Assembly: GCA_029881805.1 (NCBI GenBank)
Contig: JAOULW010000015.1
Coordinates: forward strand, 1 to 42,999
Source of the DNA: Candidatus Bathyarchaeota archaeon
Lineage (GTDB): Archaea; Thermoproteota; Bathyarchaeia; Bathyarchaeales; Bathycorpusculaceae
Length of the DNA: 42,999 nucleotides
Direction: 5' to 3'
Part shown: piece by piece, positions 21,786 to 30,405 of the stretch
Numbering within the stretch: the first letter of the stretch is position 1
Layout: each line of letters starts with the position of its first letter
The notes under the pieces: generated by a model
Told to the model about the DNA's origin: nothing
Database searches by the model: none
Seen by the model: only the letters and a program-made list of their open reading frames with translations
Translations under genes and position numbers: made by a program

Positions 21786-23885
21786 TTGTCTCTCTTCTTA
21801 GGCAGAGAAACGGTGAACGAAAACAAAGTTGAACTCCCTGTGAAGGCGTTTCACCGTCACCTCATGGCTCTTGGAGCCAGCGGATCAGGCAAGACTGTGC
21901 TCTGCAAATGTGTAATGGAGGAGGCTGTGAGAAACAATATCCCCCTGATAATAGTCGATCCTCAAGGTGACATTGCCTCCCTCTCTTTGAGAGGGAAACC
22001 TGAAGAAATTGAGAAACATGGCACACCGTTGTCAATTCAAGAAGAGTTCTTCGAGAAGGCAAGGGTAGCCATATTCACTCCTGCCAGTAGCAAGGGCATC
22101 CCGATCTGTGTTAACCCTTTGAGGTTTCCTTCAGAAGACACCCCACGTGAAGAATCGATCTCGGCTCTCGACATGATAGTTACGTCCCTTACAAGCTTTC
22201 TAGGATACGACTTGGATTCAGATGCTGGAAAAGGAGCCAAAGCATACTTGTATACGATATTAGAACATTTGTGGCGAGAAGGACAGACGATTAAAGACAT
22301 GGGACACATGGCTGACATAGTTCTAAGGCCCCCAGCAAAAATCACTGGGACTCTTTACGATCTAGTAACCAAAAAAGAGCCCCAGGAGATTGCAAGAAAA
22401 CTTCGGTTCCTTACGGTAGGAACGCCATCACTCATGTTTCAAATGGGGGTTCAGATAGACATTGACATGTTTATGGACCAGAGCGATGGGAAGGTGCCGG
22501 TCAACATCATCTATCTGAACACCCTCAACTCCGCAAACGACAAGCAATTTTTCTTGGCTACTCTTCTTAGAGAACTTTATTGCTGGATGTTGAAAAACCC
22601 TTCAGAAGATGTTCAGCTGCTATTTTATGTTGACGAAATTGCTCCATATATTCCGCCTTATCCTAGAAATCCTCCTCCAAAGGAAGCGTATGCTCTTCTG
22701 TTCAAGCAAGCAAGGAAGTATGGAGTTGGGCTTGTGGCGGCCACCCAAAACGTGACTGACATAGATTATAAGGCACTTGCTCAGGTGAATACGTGGTGCT
22801 TGGGGCGCATGATGACGCAGCAAGACATCGCCCGGGTACAGAAGATTATACAGTCAATAGCTCCTATGCGAGCTGAGATGATTTTGCAGAGACTTCCTAG
22901 CCTCCGAACTGGTGAGGTTCTTATGTTGTCCCCTGACTTTTATGATGATGTGGTGGGTTTTCAAGTTCGGTGGTTGGTGACCGAACATTTGACGCTGGAT
23001 GAGAAAGATCTGCCCCAATGTTTATCCCCTGAATCGAAGATGTTCTTCGAAAAGTACTCGCTAGAGCAAAAAGAAGTCGCAGAAAAGCCTGTTGCGGTCG
23101 CTCCCTCCCCTTCATCTAAGAATCTAGAGCAACGAGTTCAGCTATTTCTCAACTCTGCAAGACAAGCCGTCTCATTAAATTTCATATCAGAAAACTTGAA
23201 AGTTAGTGTTGAAGATGCAAAAAGAATGCTTGTTGAACTCGGCAAGATCGGAGTTGTGGAAAGAGGCCGCGTCAAAGGCAGCACCGAAGACCTATACTGG
23301 TTATCGAAGTTCGGCTTCAAGCCCTCCATGAATATTATTGGAGAGATTCTGACAATTCCTGTGAGAATTACACAAGTAGAGGCTTGTAAGAAAGCCAAGT
23401 CTATGCTTGAAGGTGGAATCCTAGGGAAGAAAGAAGAAATCTATGATGCAGAGCTATCTCACATTCCTATCTGGAGAGTTTCAGCAACGCGCGAAACGAA
23501 AAAATTACTCTTTCTAAAGAAGAAAGAAATTGACACATACTACATCAACGCACGTACCAACGCTATTGTATCACTTGAGAAAAGAGAAATAGTTTTTCAC
23601 AAGTTGATCAGACAGGATGTAGAAAAGCTGAAAGACTTGGATGATGATGACGAGATAACGTTTATTCCAAGACTACCCGGCGAGATAGAGAGTTTTCCGA
23701 AAATATCATTGGGGATAGACAAGGTTTGTCGAAAATTGAAAACGACGTTAGGTGTGAAGCCAGTTTCTGCGGAAATGGTGCTGTTGCCAGTGTGGAACTT
23801 AAAGGTGCAACATAAAAAAACGGCAGCTAAACGCACAATCATTATGGATGCGGCCACAAGTCGTATCTTGTCTGGACATTTTTGA
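21786..23885 (+). CDS. HerA/FtsK-like ATPase (DUF87/DUF853-type)
   Basis: This 699-residue protein has Walker A GASGSGKTV at 30-38, DPQGD at 58-62, a Walker B-like FYVDEIAPYI near 282-291, and the sensor-like GLVAATQNVTDID. This matches the HerA/FtsK/TraG group of hexameric DNA-pumping ATPases. The second half, after about residue 440, contains helix-rich winged-helix-like repeats (ISENLKVSVEDAKRMLVEL) and a basic C-terminal domain of unknown role. It is not fused to NurA nuclease, and no Mre11/Rad50 genes are near, so a role in end resection is unproven. The start is TTG at 21786, with GAGGG about 9 nt upstream. Alternative functions are DNA transfer or a DUF853-type repair ATPase. Confidence 0.8.
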   Translation: MSLFLGRETVNENKVELPVKAFHRHLMALGASGSGKTVLCKCVMEEAVRNNIPLIIVDPQGDIASLSLRGKPEEIEKHGTPLSIQEEFFEKARVAIFTPASSKGIPICVNPLRFPSEDTPREESISALDMIVTSLTSFLGYDLDSDAGKGAKAYLYTILEHLWREGQTIKDMGHMADIVLRPPAKITGTLYDLVTKKEPQEIARKLRFLTVGTPSLMFQMGVQIDIDMFMDQSDGKVPVNIIYLNTLNSANDKQFFLATLLRELYCWMLKNPSEDVQLLFYVDEIAPYIPPYPRNPPPKEAYALLFKQARKYGVGLVAATQNVTDIDYKALAQVNTWCLGRMMTQQDIARVQKIIQSIAPMRAEMILQRLPSLRTGEVLMLSPDFYDDVVGFQVRWLVTEHLTLDEKDLPQCLSPESKMFFEKYSLEQKEVAEKPVAVAPSPSSKNLEQRVQLFLNSARQAVSLNFISENLKVSVEDAKRMLVELGKIGVVERGRVKGSTEDLYWLSKFGFKPSMNIIGEILTIPVRITQVEACKKAKSMLEGGILGKKEEIYDAELSHIPIWRVSATRETKKLLFLKKKEIDTYYINARTNAIVSLEKREIVFHKLIRQDVEKLKDLDDDDEITFIPRLPGEIESFPKISLGIDKVCRKLKTTLGVKPVSAEMVLLPVWNLKVQHKKTAAKRTIIMDAATSRILSGHF

Positions 23886-23912
23886 AAAAGGATACAGCGA
23901 ATGTCATAAAAT

Positions 23913-24065
23913 TCATTTCTTCTTTCTTTTTTGTTCTTTTAAATATTTGACTAAGCTACCGAAAAGTATTCCAATGCAAATCAACAGAAGGTTGAGATGT
24001 ATCAAGGCGAAAATGTAGCTCATGAAACCATTATCCTTTTTGTCTAAGAATTTGCTGGGTAACAT
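23913..24065 (-). CDS. Small single-pass membrane protein, 50 residues
   Basis: The frame reads MLPSKFLDKKDNGFMSYIFA, then LIHLNLLLICIGILFGSLVK and a lysine-rich tail (YLKEQKRKKK). One membrane helix with a strongly basic cytosolic end makes it look like a real small protein. No good ribosome binding site is visible; an internal ATG at residue 15 is also possible. It is convergent to the HerA-like gene. Confidence 0.45.
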   Translation of the reverse strand: MLPSKFLDKKDNGFMSYIFALIHLNLLLICIGILFGSLVKYLKEQKRKKK

Positions 24066-24270
24066 TACTTATTGGTTTTGAAACAAGAATTCAGATTACG
24101 AATAATTATTTCAATGCTTACTTCACAAAATATGCTGAAGAATGAAGGGGAAAAGGTTCATGAGCATTTTGTCTCCGCTTCTATGTCAATTTGGTGTATG
24201 CAGGGTAGGCAGCTTCATATCTGGACAAGCGTTCGTAAAGCAAGAAGAATAATTTAAAATACAAGGTATT

Positions 24271-24648
24271 GTGATTCAAGCTCAAGAAGTGATAGAACTG
24301 AATGTGAGATATGTAGCGCTAGGCATGGTGTTTATATTCATCGGCATAGCGGGCCTACTCTATTTCCATGGAATGGTGATTGTTCAACCAGAACAAGGTT
24401 TTGTGGAAGCTGGAGCAGCAAAAAACCTGACTCTCCTTGGACTTTACATGGGCATGGGCTGCTTGGTTGTCGGAACAATAGGCGGATTCCTAATAGGCTA
24501 CGCTGTCTATCTTCATGCATTAGGGCCTCCAGAAACATTACTTACCGAAACTTCAGGAATAAGATTCTGCCGACATTGCGGTTCAGAAAACAAAGACGAT
24601 GCTCTTTTCTGTGAAAGATGCGGCAAGAAAATATCTGAATCTACATAA
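24271..24648 (+). CDS. Membrane protein with C-terminal zinc ribbon
   Basis: This 125-residue protein has two membrane helices (ALGMVFIFIGIAGLLYF and LYMGMGCLVVGTIGGFLIGY). A C-terminal zinc ribbon reads CRHCGSENKDDALFCERCGK near residues 100-119. Such zinc-ribbon membrane proteins are common in archaea; their role is unknown. The start is a GTG just after a TATA-like TTTAAAATAC, so translation may be nearly leaderless. Confidence 0.65.
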   Translation: MIQAQEVIELNVRYVALGMVFIFIGIAGLLYFHGMVIVQPEQGFVEAGAAKNLTLLGLYMGMGCLVVGTIGGFLIGYAVYLHALGPPETLLTETSGIRFCRHCGSENKDDALFCERCGKKISEST

Positions 24649-24711
24649 CCGAGAAGCGACGTTCTATTGGGCGTACCTACTAGTGTGCCCTTAGTCTTTG
24701 AAAATGCTAAT

Positions 24712-25155
24712 CTATCTGTTCGAACGAATGTGTCTGCTTTCATGAGTTGTGGGCATTAGATTCTCGTCAACCACCAAGGTCATCGGTGTTCTTTTTAGTT
24801 CTTTGATGCGGTTTTCAATGGTTGCTCGCATTTTAGTTCTGACGTTTTTGCCGTGAGAAGGAACTATTCTATCTATTCTTTTCACGAGAATAGGATCGCT
24901 AAGGGTGTTCCTAATCCAGTTTTGGAAGTCTTTTCTTTGAAGATGAAATATCAGACTTTCTAGCGAGATAGATTTTATTTTTTCAAGGAAGTCATATAGT
25001 CCTTTGGCGTTTTCCCCTATTGGCTTTCCAAAGGCTTCATAGAAATAGAAGGCTTCTTCATCCCTTACTGTTCTTAAGATCCTAATCGCTTCTTCGTCAA
25101 CTTCTAAATTTCTGCGTCTTGTAGTTTTTCTTTCGTTTCGAATTTTCGAGTGCAT
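24712..25155 (-). CDS. DUF5752 family protein
   Basis: This 147-residue protein contains EEAFYFYEAFGKPIGENAKG, then SISLESLIFHLQRKDFQNWI. That is the DUF5752 pattern of a helical domain in which aromatic and HLQRKDFQNW residues are conserved. Function of the family is unknown. The N-terminus is basic (MHSKIRNERKTTRRRN). It stands alone, convergent with the zinc-ribbon membrane protein. Confidence 0.7.
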   Translation of the reverse strand: MHSKIRNERKTTRRRNLEVDEEAIRILRTVRDEEAFYFYEAFGKPIGENAKGLYDFLEKIKSISLESLIFHLQRKDFQNWIRNTLSDPILVKRIDRIVPSHGKNVRTKMRATIENRIKELKRTPMTLVVDENLMPTTHESRHIRSNR

Positions 25156-25466
25156 TCAAATCATATGTTTGATATTTGAACGGCGAGATAGCTTTTATGC
25201 ACTTGAAATTCAGCGTTGAAATACTTATTCTGACTTCTAAAGACCTAACGTAGCAACTTCAAATCTGCTTTTTCATGGGTTATTCTTGAAGCCTCTATTC
25301 CTTAGGGGTATAATGTTTGGTCAAAGATTAATCGTAAACTTCTGTCAAAAATTGAGCATTATTACATGCAGAATACCTTGATGAATGCAAAAGTTGATTT
25401 TGCATATAGATATCGACTTCATAACGTTATTAGCCCACTGCTCGAATTTAGATTATTTGAATAGAC
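25156..25466. other. Intergenic region with repeat K2 (25251-25280)
   Basis: It contains CAACTTCAAATCTGCTTTTT, a member of the K repeat family. The preceding CTAAAGACCTAACG resembles the bases before K1. No gene is visible. It is AT-rich and holds the divergent promoters of the DUF5752 gene and the next membrane protein gene. Confidence 0.4.
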
Positions 25467-25868
25467 ATGTCTCATGTTAGAATGGAATTAAATCTCAGGG
25501 AATATTTGCATGAGAAGGCCCAAGAGTCGAGGAACAATGAGAGACAGGGTTACTTGATGCTTGTTGCTGGAGTCACATTTTTTGTGGGAGGTGTATTGAC
25601 AAACCTGAAAATACCAGGTGACGTGTGGTGGTTCCTAATCATTCCTTATCACGCAGATTTTAATGCTGGAGCCATTTTAGGTTTGAGTCTGATAATGAGT
25701 GGCTTGTGTCTAATGATTCTTGGAATCATAGTGGGATCAAACTACCATCGCGAAAGAGAGTGGCTCATGGAAGAATTAAAAAAAACATACATGAATGAAT
25801 TGAGAAAAGCAAAGGCGAACGAATTAAAAATCCAGACCGAAAGCAAAAAGAAAAAGAGTTTCTCCTGA
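25467..25868 (+). CDS. Two-helix membrane protein with basic coiled tail
   Basis: This 133-residue protein has two membrane helices (YLMLVAGVTFFVGGVL and ILGLSLIMSGLCLMILGII) and a charged C-terminal helix (REREWLMEELKKTYMNELRK) ending KKKKSFS. The N-terminal 25 residues are polar (REYLHEKAQESRNNERQ). I do not recognise the family. It is flanked by repeat K2 upstream and K3 just downstream. Confidence 0.55.
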   Translation: MSHVRMELNLREYLHEKAQESRNNERQGYLMLVAGVTFFVGGVLTNLKIPGDVWWFLIIPYHADFNAGAILGLSLIMSGLCLMILGIIVGSNYHREREWLMEELKKTYMNELRKAKANELKIQTESKKKKSFS

Positions 25869-26158
25869 AATTTCTCTGACATTCACTCTGACGCATTCGA
25901 ATCTGCTTTTCGTAGATGTTTTCAATTTCAACGAGATCTCGCAGCTCACGTAGAAGATTTTTGTAGAACTAAATTCTACTGTCGCTTGGCGTGTGAAATG
26001 GAAGGGCATTGCGAGAAGGCATTCCTCATTTTCCGCCTTCACTCTTTGCACCTGTCGGTTGTCAGAACACAGACAATGCTCGTGTATGAATACGTTGTTC
26101 TGAAAAATGCTCCCAATCGAAAAAGCATGACAGGGTGTCTAAATTATTGTGGGCAAAT
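25869..26158. other. Intergenic region with repeat K3 (25891-25920)
   Basis: K3 reads GCATTCGAATCTGCTTTTCG then TAGATG and begins about 23 nt after the preceding stop codon. The rest of the region shows no convincing frame. Confidence 0.4.
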
Positions 26159-26824
26159 TTAGGCTCTTCCGACAGGACAAACACTCACACAGACACCGCA
26201 TATTGCTTCTCCAAGAATCTTCTTATTGTGTTTGGTAACGGTGTGACATAGATTGACGTCTATCAAATTGTCTCGTTGAACATTCGAAGTCCAGTTTCTG
26301 CCTTTTAGGGCTCTCACTGGACAAACCTTTACACACAGCAAACATTTTCCACATTTGCTTTCAGAAATGGGTTGAGATGTTCTCAAAGGAGCGTCAGTCA
26401 ATACAGAAACTAGACGTACTCGTGGTCCGTACTGTGGTGTGATGAGAAGGGCGTTTTTGCCAATCCAGCCTAGTCCAGCACGTGTGGCAACCATCTTGTG
26501 CGAAATTAATCCTTCCAATTTCTTGTCATTCACCTTTTGCGAGGCTGGTATCGGCAATGCTTTGTATCCCCAAGATTGGATAAGATTTGAAGATTTGATT
26601 GCCATAGAATCAAGCAGTTGATTTACTGTGCGATAATGGTGAGCATAAGTCGGCGTGGGACCGTTTCTGATTTCGTCTATTATAACGTCTGACAATCGAA
26701 CGATAATGGAAACACCGATCTTCAGAGGCTCCACTCTTTTGGGAAGAACTCCTTCCAAGTCTGCAAAACCGACAATGCAGGCACCCCACTCCAAAACCTT
26801 TTTCTTCAGGTTCTCCGAGTTCAT
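26159..26824 (-). CDS. QueG-like 4Fe-4S protein, short
   Basis: This 221-residue relative of epoxyqueuosine reductase has the RAGLGWIGKNALLITPQYG signature near 113-131. Cluster motifs are CGKCLLCVKVCP (about 158-169) and CGVCVSVCP near the C-terminus, with C193 between them. The domain set matches many archaeal iron-sulfur proteins annotated as epoxyqueuosine reductase. It lacks the HEAT-repeat tail. Together with the 1611-2546 gene it makes two QueG-like proteins in the window. No queuosine pathway gene is nearby, so another redox role is likely. The C-terminus ends soon after the second motif (CPVGRA). Confidence 0.75.
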   Translation of the reverse strand: MNSENLKKKVLEWGACIVGFADLEGVLPKRVEPLKIGVSIIVRLSDVIIDEIRNGPTPTYAHHYRTVNQLLDSMAIKSSNLIQSWGYKALPIPASQKVNDKKLEGLISHKMVATRAGLGWIGKNALLITPQYGPRVRLVSVLTDAPLRTSQPISESKCGKCLLCVKVCPVRALKGRNWTSNVQRDNLIDVNLCHTVTKHNKKILGEAICGVCVSVCPVGRA

Positions 26825-26855
26825 GCGAATCAGCTCTCCTTTGGAAATATCGATT

Positions 26856-28127
26856 TTATGCTTTGAGAAAACTAATCAGTTTCGGCATCAGTTCCGTTCC
26901 GTGTTCCAAGACGCCTAGACTTCCCTTTCTACATTCTCTCTCGGAGAACTTGAGAATGTTGTCGCCTTTGATTTTATCGCCAGATATTAACAGTGGAACT
27001 GGATCGTCGCTGTGAGCCTTCAATTTGCATGGTGTCGCGTGGTCTGCGGTAACGCAGACTATACAATTTTTCAACTCTATTTTTTGCAGTAGTTTCCCAA
27101 AGAAGTGCTTGTCGATTATAGAGATTAGTCGGGTCTTAAGGCTGAATTTTCCGTCGTGGCCTGGTTCGTCTGGACCTTTGATGTGGATGTAGAAGCAGTC
27201 ATAAGAAGGCATTAGGTCACGGAGTTTTTCCACTCTGAGGTTGCAGTCTTTTTCTAGGTTCTGTGATGGAGGAGGAAGGTCAACAATGTGCATGCCGGTC
27301 AGCTTTGATATTCCTCTTTCAACCGGCATGTCTGTGAGAGAAACAAAGCGAACACCATATTTTTCGTTAATGTTAAAGAATTTGGGCAACAGATGCCCGG
27401 CATCTCTGGTGAGAATCACGTTTGCTTTCAGTTTTCCTCTTGCTGTGCGCTTTTTGTTGATTTTGTGTCTGTCCAAAACTACGTGGCTTTTGTCAACAAA
27501 TTCGTTGACGAGTTTTGCAGAAGTCTTCGCTTCTTTAGAACCGTTCGTGGGTTCGCATTTCTTTAGAACCATTTCATTTTTGGGTTTCGCTACTCCCAAC
27601 CCCTCAATTCTCTGGTAGGCAGGATCAGTGTTTGTTATTCTGCTTGAAAGGTTCTTTCGTTTGCTTCTTATGACCAAGACTGCCCTATGTCCTATTGTAT
27701 TCTTGAATTCAAAATCTGCTGGATGCGATTCCAATTTCACATTTTCATCTACAGCTCTGCTTAGCTCCGCGGCTTCTTCTGCGGTTAAGTCTCTTCCTGC
27801 TCTCCGGTCGATGATCTTCTTTCCGTCACCTAATGTTGCAAAGTTGCATCTTAAGGCAAGGTCGCCATCTTCTACAGATATGTCGGCGCCGATGGCTTCA
27901 AGGATACCTCTGCCAGTGCTATGTTTGAAGGGGTCATATCCTAATACAGAAATGACTGCTACATCACTTTCTGGAGCAACGCCTTTTCCTACGGTATACA
28001 TTAATCCGTTTTTGCCGTTTCTCGCAAAAGAATCCATGTTGGGCGTCTCTGCAGCCTCCAGTGGAGTTTTATTTGCCAACTCTTCGATTGGCAAGTCGCC
28101 CATGCCGTCTATAACCACGTAAATCAA
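26856..28127 (-). CDS. apgM: 2,3-bisphosphoglycerate-independent phosphoglycerate mutase, archaeal type
   Basis: This 423-residue enzyme interconverts 3- and 2-phosphoglycerate in glycolysis and gluconeogenesis. The alkaline-phosphatase-fold metal ligands are D7 (VVIDGMGD), the catalytic S54 in PESDVAVISVLGYDP, and the late motifs KGPDEPGHDGKF and TADHATPC. The size (about 410-425 residues) fits ApgM and not the 510-residue bacterial GpmI. The first codon ATG at 28127 gives the normal MIYVVIDGMGD start. It ends 32 nt upstream of the QueG-like gene start and may be cotranscribed with it. Confidence 0.95.
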   Translation of the reverse strand: MIYVVIDGMGDLPIEELANKTPLEAAETPNMDSFARNGKNGLMYTVGKGVAPESDVAVISVLGYDPFKHSTGRGILEAIGADISVEDGDLALRCNFATLGDGKKIIDRRAGRDLTAEEAAELSRAVDENVKLESHPADFEFKNTIGHRAVLVIRSKRKNLSSRITNTDPAYQRIEGLGVAKPKNEMVLKKCEPTNGSKEAKTSAKLVNEFVDKSHVVLDRHKINKKRTARGKLKANVILTRDAGHLLPKFFNINEKYGVRFVSLTDMPVERGISKLTGMHIVDLPPPSQNLEKDCNLRVEKLRDLMPSYDCFYIHIKGPDEPGHDGKFSLKTRLISIIDKHFFGKLLQKIELKNCIVCVTADHATPCKLKAHSDDPVPLLISGDKIKGDNILKFSERECRKGSLGVLEHGTELMPKLISFLKA

Positions 28128-28549
28128 CCTTAGAATAATGGCGCCTCCGTCATTAACTTACGACTTTCGTTCTTCATCCTATTAGAACTTATCCATTCAT
28201 ATGTGTCACGGAAGCATGCTAGTTCGAAGACAAGAAGAAGGAGCTTAGCTTTTAGCGTCTTCTTCTACAACGCCAAAAAAGCACGGAATGCTATTAACGA
28301 GACATCCTAATGAGATTGAAATCAGTTTTCTGTATGGTCGTGTGAGTTCAAGCATGTTTATGAGGAACTACTTCAACCCTGTCTAGATAAGCGACTCGAA
28401 AGAAAGAACGTTTAGAGCAGTATCGAGCATTATGGAAACAATCTCATAGGTCCCTTTTCTTGCAGAGCGAACGTTCAAACTTGCAACTTTTGGAGCTTAT
28501 GTCTTGTAGCGCGCTAAATCTCCGCACCTCTTTTTACGTCACGCGCCTA
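28128..28549. other. Gene-poor region with hairpin copy J3 and a 22-nt repeat
   Basis: No gene is convincing. A 22-nt sequence at 28219-28240 recurs at 29673-29694 with one difference. J3 (28514-28535) reads CTAAATCTCCGCACCTCTTT and begins about 15 nt after the FkbM stop. It resembles the reverse complement of copy J2, and like the other copies lies just after a stop codon on the same strand. Confidence 0.4.
28514..28535 (-). repeat. Hairpin element copy J3 (degenerate)
   Basis: The minus strand reads AAAAAGAGGTGCGGAGATTT, related to the 5' part of J2 (AAAAAGAGAGATTGCGGGAG). It is the weakest member of the family. Confidence 0.35.
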
Positions 28550-29296
28550 TCAAAAATGTGGAATACAAAAGAGGTAAACACACCAGTCAAACGATGATAT
28601 GTGCATGCGAGCGATTCCAACTAAATAATATCCATGTTTCTTCAAGAATCTTTTCACCTTATCCACGTTTTTTGAAAAGACCTCAATTACTATTTTTGGC
28701 TTATACTTGCTGATCGTTTCTTCTAACCCACAGAGAACTTCGTACTCCGCGCCCTCCACGTCTATTTTTATCCAGTTCACCATACCGATGCTGAGGTCCT
28801 CAAGAACATGATCCGTCACCCTGCCGTCCACCTCAACCCATCCTCTGCTCCAATTTGTCTTTGTACTATGCCGAGCAGTGGCTTCTCCAATAAACAGCTT
28901 TAGCTTGCAATCCATATTCCAAGCTGCTAAGTTAAGTGCAATCACATTTTCGAGTTTATTAAGCTCTATGTTCCTTTGTAGTGTCTGGTAGTTCAATGGA
29001 TGGGGCTCTATAGCTACAACTTTCCCCTCATTACCAACGATTTTTGCTGCGTGTAGTGCATACTTTCCAATGTGTGCCCCAATGTCTACAAAGACTCCTC
29101 CGTTTCTTGGCTCCAACCATGGTTGCATAAAACTCTCAAACTCACGAGAAAGAATCTCAAGGCTCTCACGGTCCAGGAGAGAATAGTAAATGCCATCTAT
29201 CTTGATGATAGTACTCTTACATAATTTCTCCATTATTTCTTCTACATTATCGCCCAATCCGAAAATGTTTTTTATGATAGCATTAGGAACTCGCAA
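28550..29296 (-). CDS. FkbM family SAM-dependent methyltransferase, start damaged
   Basis: The protein (248 residues from a TTG) shows GGVFVDIGAHIGKYALHAAK, IEPHPLNYQTLQRNI and the closing motif WIKIDVEGAEYEVLCGLEE, a complete FkbM methyltransferase domain. FkbM enzymes usually methylate sugars, often in surface glycans. The start is odd: TTG 29296 has no ribosome binding site. The frame stays open and protein-like for about 35 codons upstream (TRFLGDNVKRLQRIGLGYSV). An AGGAG at 29411-29415 followed by ATG at 29406 sits in another frame. A one-base indel near 29360-29400 would join them. It could be a sequencing error or an inactivated start. Confidence 0.7.
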   Translation of the reverse strand: MRVPNAIIKNIFGLGDNVEEIMEKLCKSTIIKIDGIYYSLLDRESLEILSREFESFMQPWLEPRNGGVFVDIGAHIGKYALHAAKIVGNEGKVVAIEPHPLNYQTLQRNIELNKLENVIALNLAAWNMDCKLKLFIGEATARHSTKTNWSRGWVEVDGRVTDHVLEDLSIGMVNWIKIDVEGAEYEVLCGLEETISKYKPKIVIEVFSKNVDKVKRFLKKHGYYLVGIARMHISSFDWCVYLFCIPHF

Positions 29297-29611
29297 AACC
29301 GCTATGCAAAAGATTCGTATCTTATCGCTAACACTATATCCTAAGCCAATCCTCTGGAGCCTCTTTACATTGTCTCCAAGAAATCTTGTGACCGAAAGTA
29401 TGTCATCAGTCTCCTAAAATGAATAGCCTTGTAGATTAGTCGTGAAGGTAAAAGATTTATGAATCAATAATATTGATTGAGGATTAAGCATAGAAAAAAA
29501 GCGCTAAAAAAGAATGAACTTCGGAACGTATGATCCCATTGACTTGCGCTATCCAAATGCGATGGTTTTGCCCAAAAAACCGAGGGAAGCGCGAAGACCG
29601 AAGGTTTCTGC

Positions 29612-29646
29612 GAGTGGACCGGGGGGATTAGAACCCAAATGGGTTC
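29612..29646 (-). repeat. tRNA-Ala 3'-end fragment ending in a new hairpin
   Basis: GAGTGGACCGGGGGG at 29612-29626 is identical to tRNA-Ala DNA at 31277-31291 (flank, discriminator and 3' acceptor strand). The T-loop follows as ATTAGAACCC for ATTTGAACCC, with one G fewer. The fragment then runs into GAACCCAAATGGGTTC (29631-29646), a perfect hairpin with a 4-nt loop. It is not an intact tRNA. Confidence 0.65.
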
Positions 29647-29823
29647 AGGTTTAAGACATTTCTCAGCGCACACTAGTTTGAAGACAAGAAGAAGTATTGT
29701 CAATGAAATCGTGAAAGAACGGCATCGTTAAAGCTTACAGATAGAGAAAGAGTACCAGCTTATTAATTTCTAGTAGACGTTTAATCTCAACGACCTGAAA
29801 ATGTAAAACCGGATTATTGACAG

Positions 29824-29853
29824 AAAAAGAGAGTTTGCGAGAGACACCTCTTT
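29824..29853 (+). repeat. Hairpin element copy J1
   Basis: AAAAAGAGAGTTTGCGAGAG then ACACCTCTTT. It is closest to J2 and in opposite orientation to copies A-H. It lies about 57 nt before the DUF3795 gene rather than after a gene. Confidence 0.45.
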
Positions 29854-29910
29854 GATTGTGCCTGAACATAACCTTTAACCGTCCCGACCACTATTGAATG
29901 ACCATCTGAA

Positions 29911-30396
29911 ATGGGGTGGAAAGAAGGGAAGACCCTTATGGAAAAATCAAATCTAGCTGATTTCGTAGGTTATTGTGGACTATACTGTAACGCCTGTGGA
30001 ATCCGTCAAGGAAAGATCAAAAACGCTGTCGAAAATCTACACAACATCATTGCCTCCTATGGGTTTGACAAGATCATGCCCGAGCTTTCACAATGGGAGC
30101 CACGTTTCAAGCATTACAACGAATTCGAACAGGTTATGAATGGGCTAGTCAAATTATTTGGCGACTGCACAGGTTGCCTCCAAGATGGAGGAGACCCAAA
30201 CTGCAAAGTTAGGCCATGCGCAAAGCAGAAGAATTATCGCACTTGCACAGAATGCGACGAAGCTGGCAACTGTGAGAAACTGAATCCCTATCGCAAATAC
30301 TATGAAGTTGCTCTCAAAAGCATCAAGCAACATGACATCAGGAAATATGCTGAAGAAATGCAGAAAAAGGTTGACAAAGGATATAGCACACCATAA
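29911..30396 (+). CDS. DUF3795 cysteine-rich protein
   Basis: This 161-residue protein has the DUF3795 pattern: YCGLYCNACGIRQGKI near residues 21-36, then CTGCLQDGGDPNCKVRPCAK and TCTECDEAGNCEKL. The cysteines are likely to bind iron-sulfur or zinc. The family is widespread in anaerobic archaea and bacteria and its role is unknown. Two starts are possible: ATG 29911, or ATG 29938, which would begin MEKSNLADFVGYCG and is the better family match. It is bracketed by hairpin copies J1 and J2 and lies inside the interval bounded by the tRNA-Ala ends. Confidence 0.75.
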   Translation: MGWKEGKTLMEKSNLADFVGYCGLYCNACGIRQGKIKNAVENLHNIIASYGFDKIMPELSQWEPRFKHYNEFEQVMNGLVKLFGDCTGCLQDGGDPNCKVRPCAKQKNYRTCTECDEAGNCEKLNPYRKYYEVALKSIKQHDIRKYAEEMQKKVDKGYSTP

Positions 30397-30405
30397 AAGG
30401 GTACG

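Larger units (their letters stand above)
29297..29910. other. Gene-poor region with tRNA-Ala 3' fragment and hairpin copy J1
   Basis: The only frames (for example 29464-29703) look non-coding. Present are a perfect palindrome AATCAATAATATTGATT (29462-29478), the tRNA-Ala 3'-end fragment with an attached hairpin (29612-29646), the second copy of the 22-nt repeat (29673-29694) and hairpin copy J1. The last 40 nt hold a CTTTAA promoter-like sequence before the DUF3795 gene. Confidence 0.5.

Noticed and set aside
29464-29703. 79-residue frame, minus strand
   Set aside because: It runs through the tRNA-Ala fragment and two repeats; composition is not protein-like.
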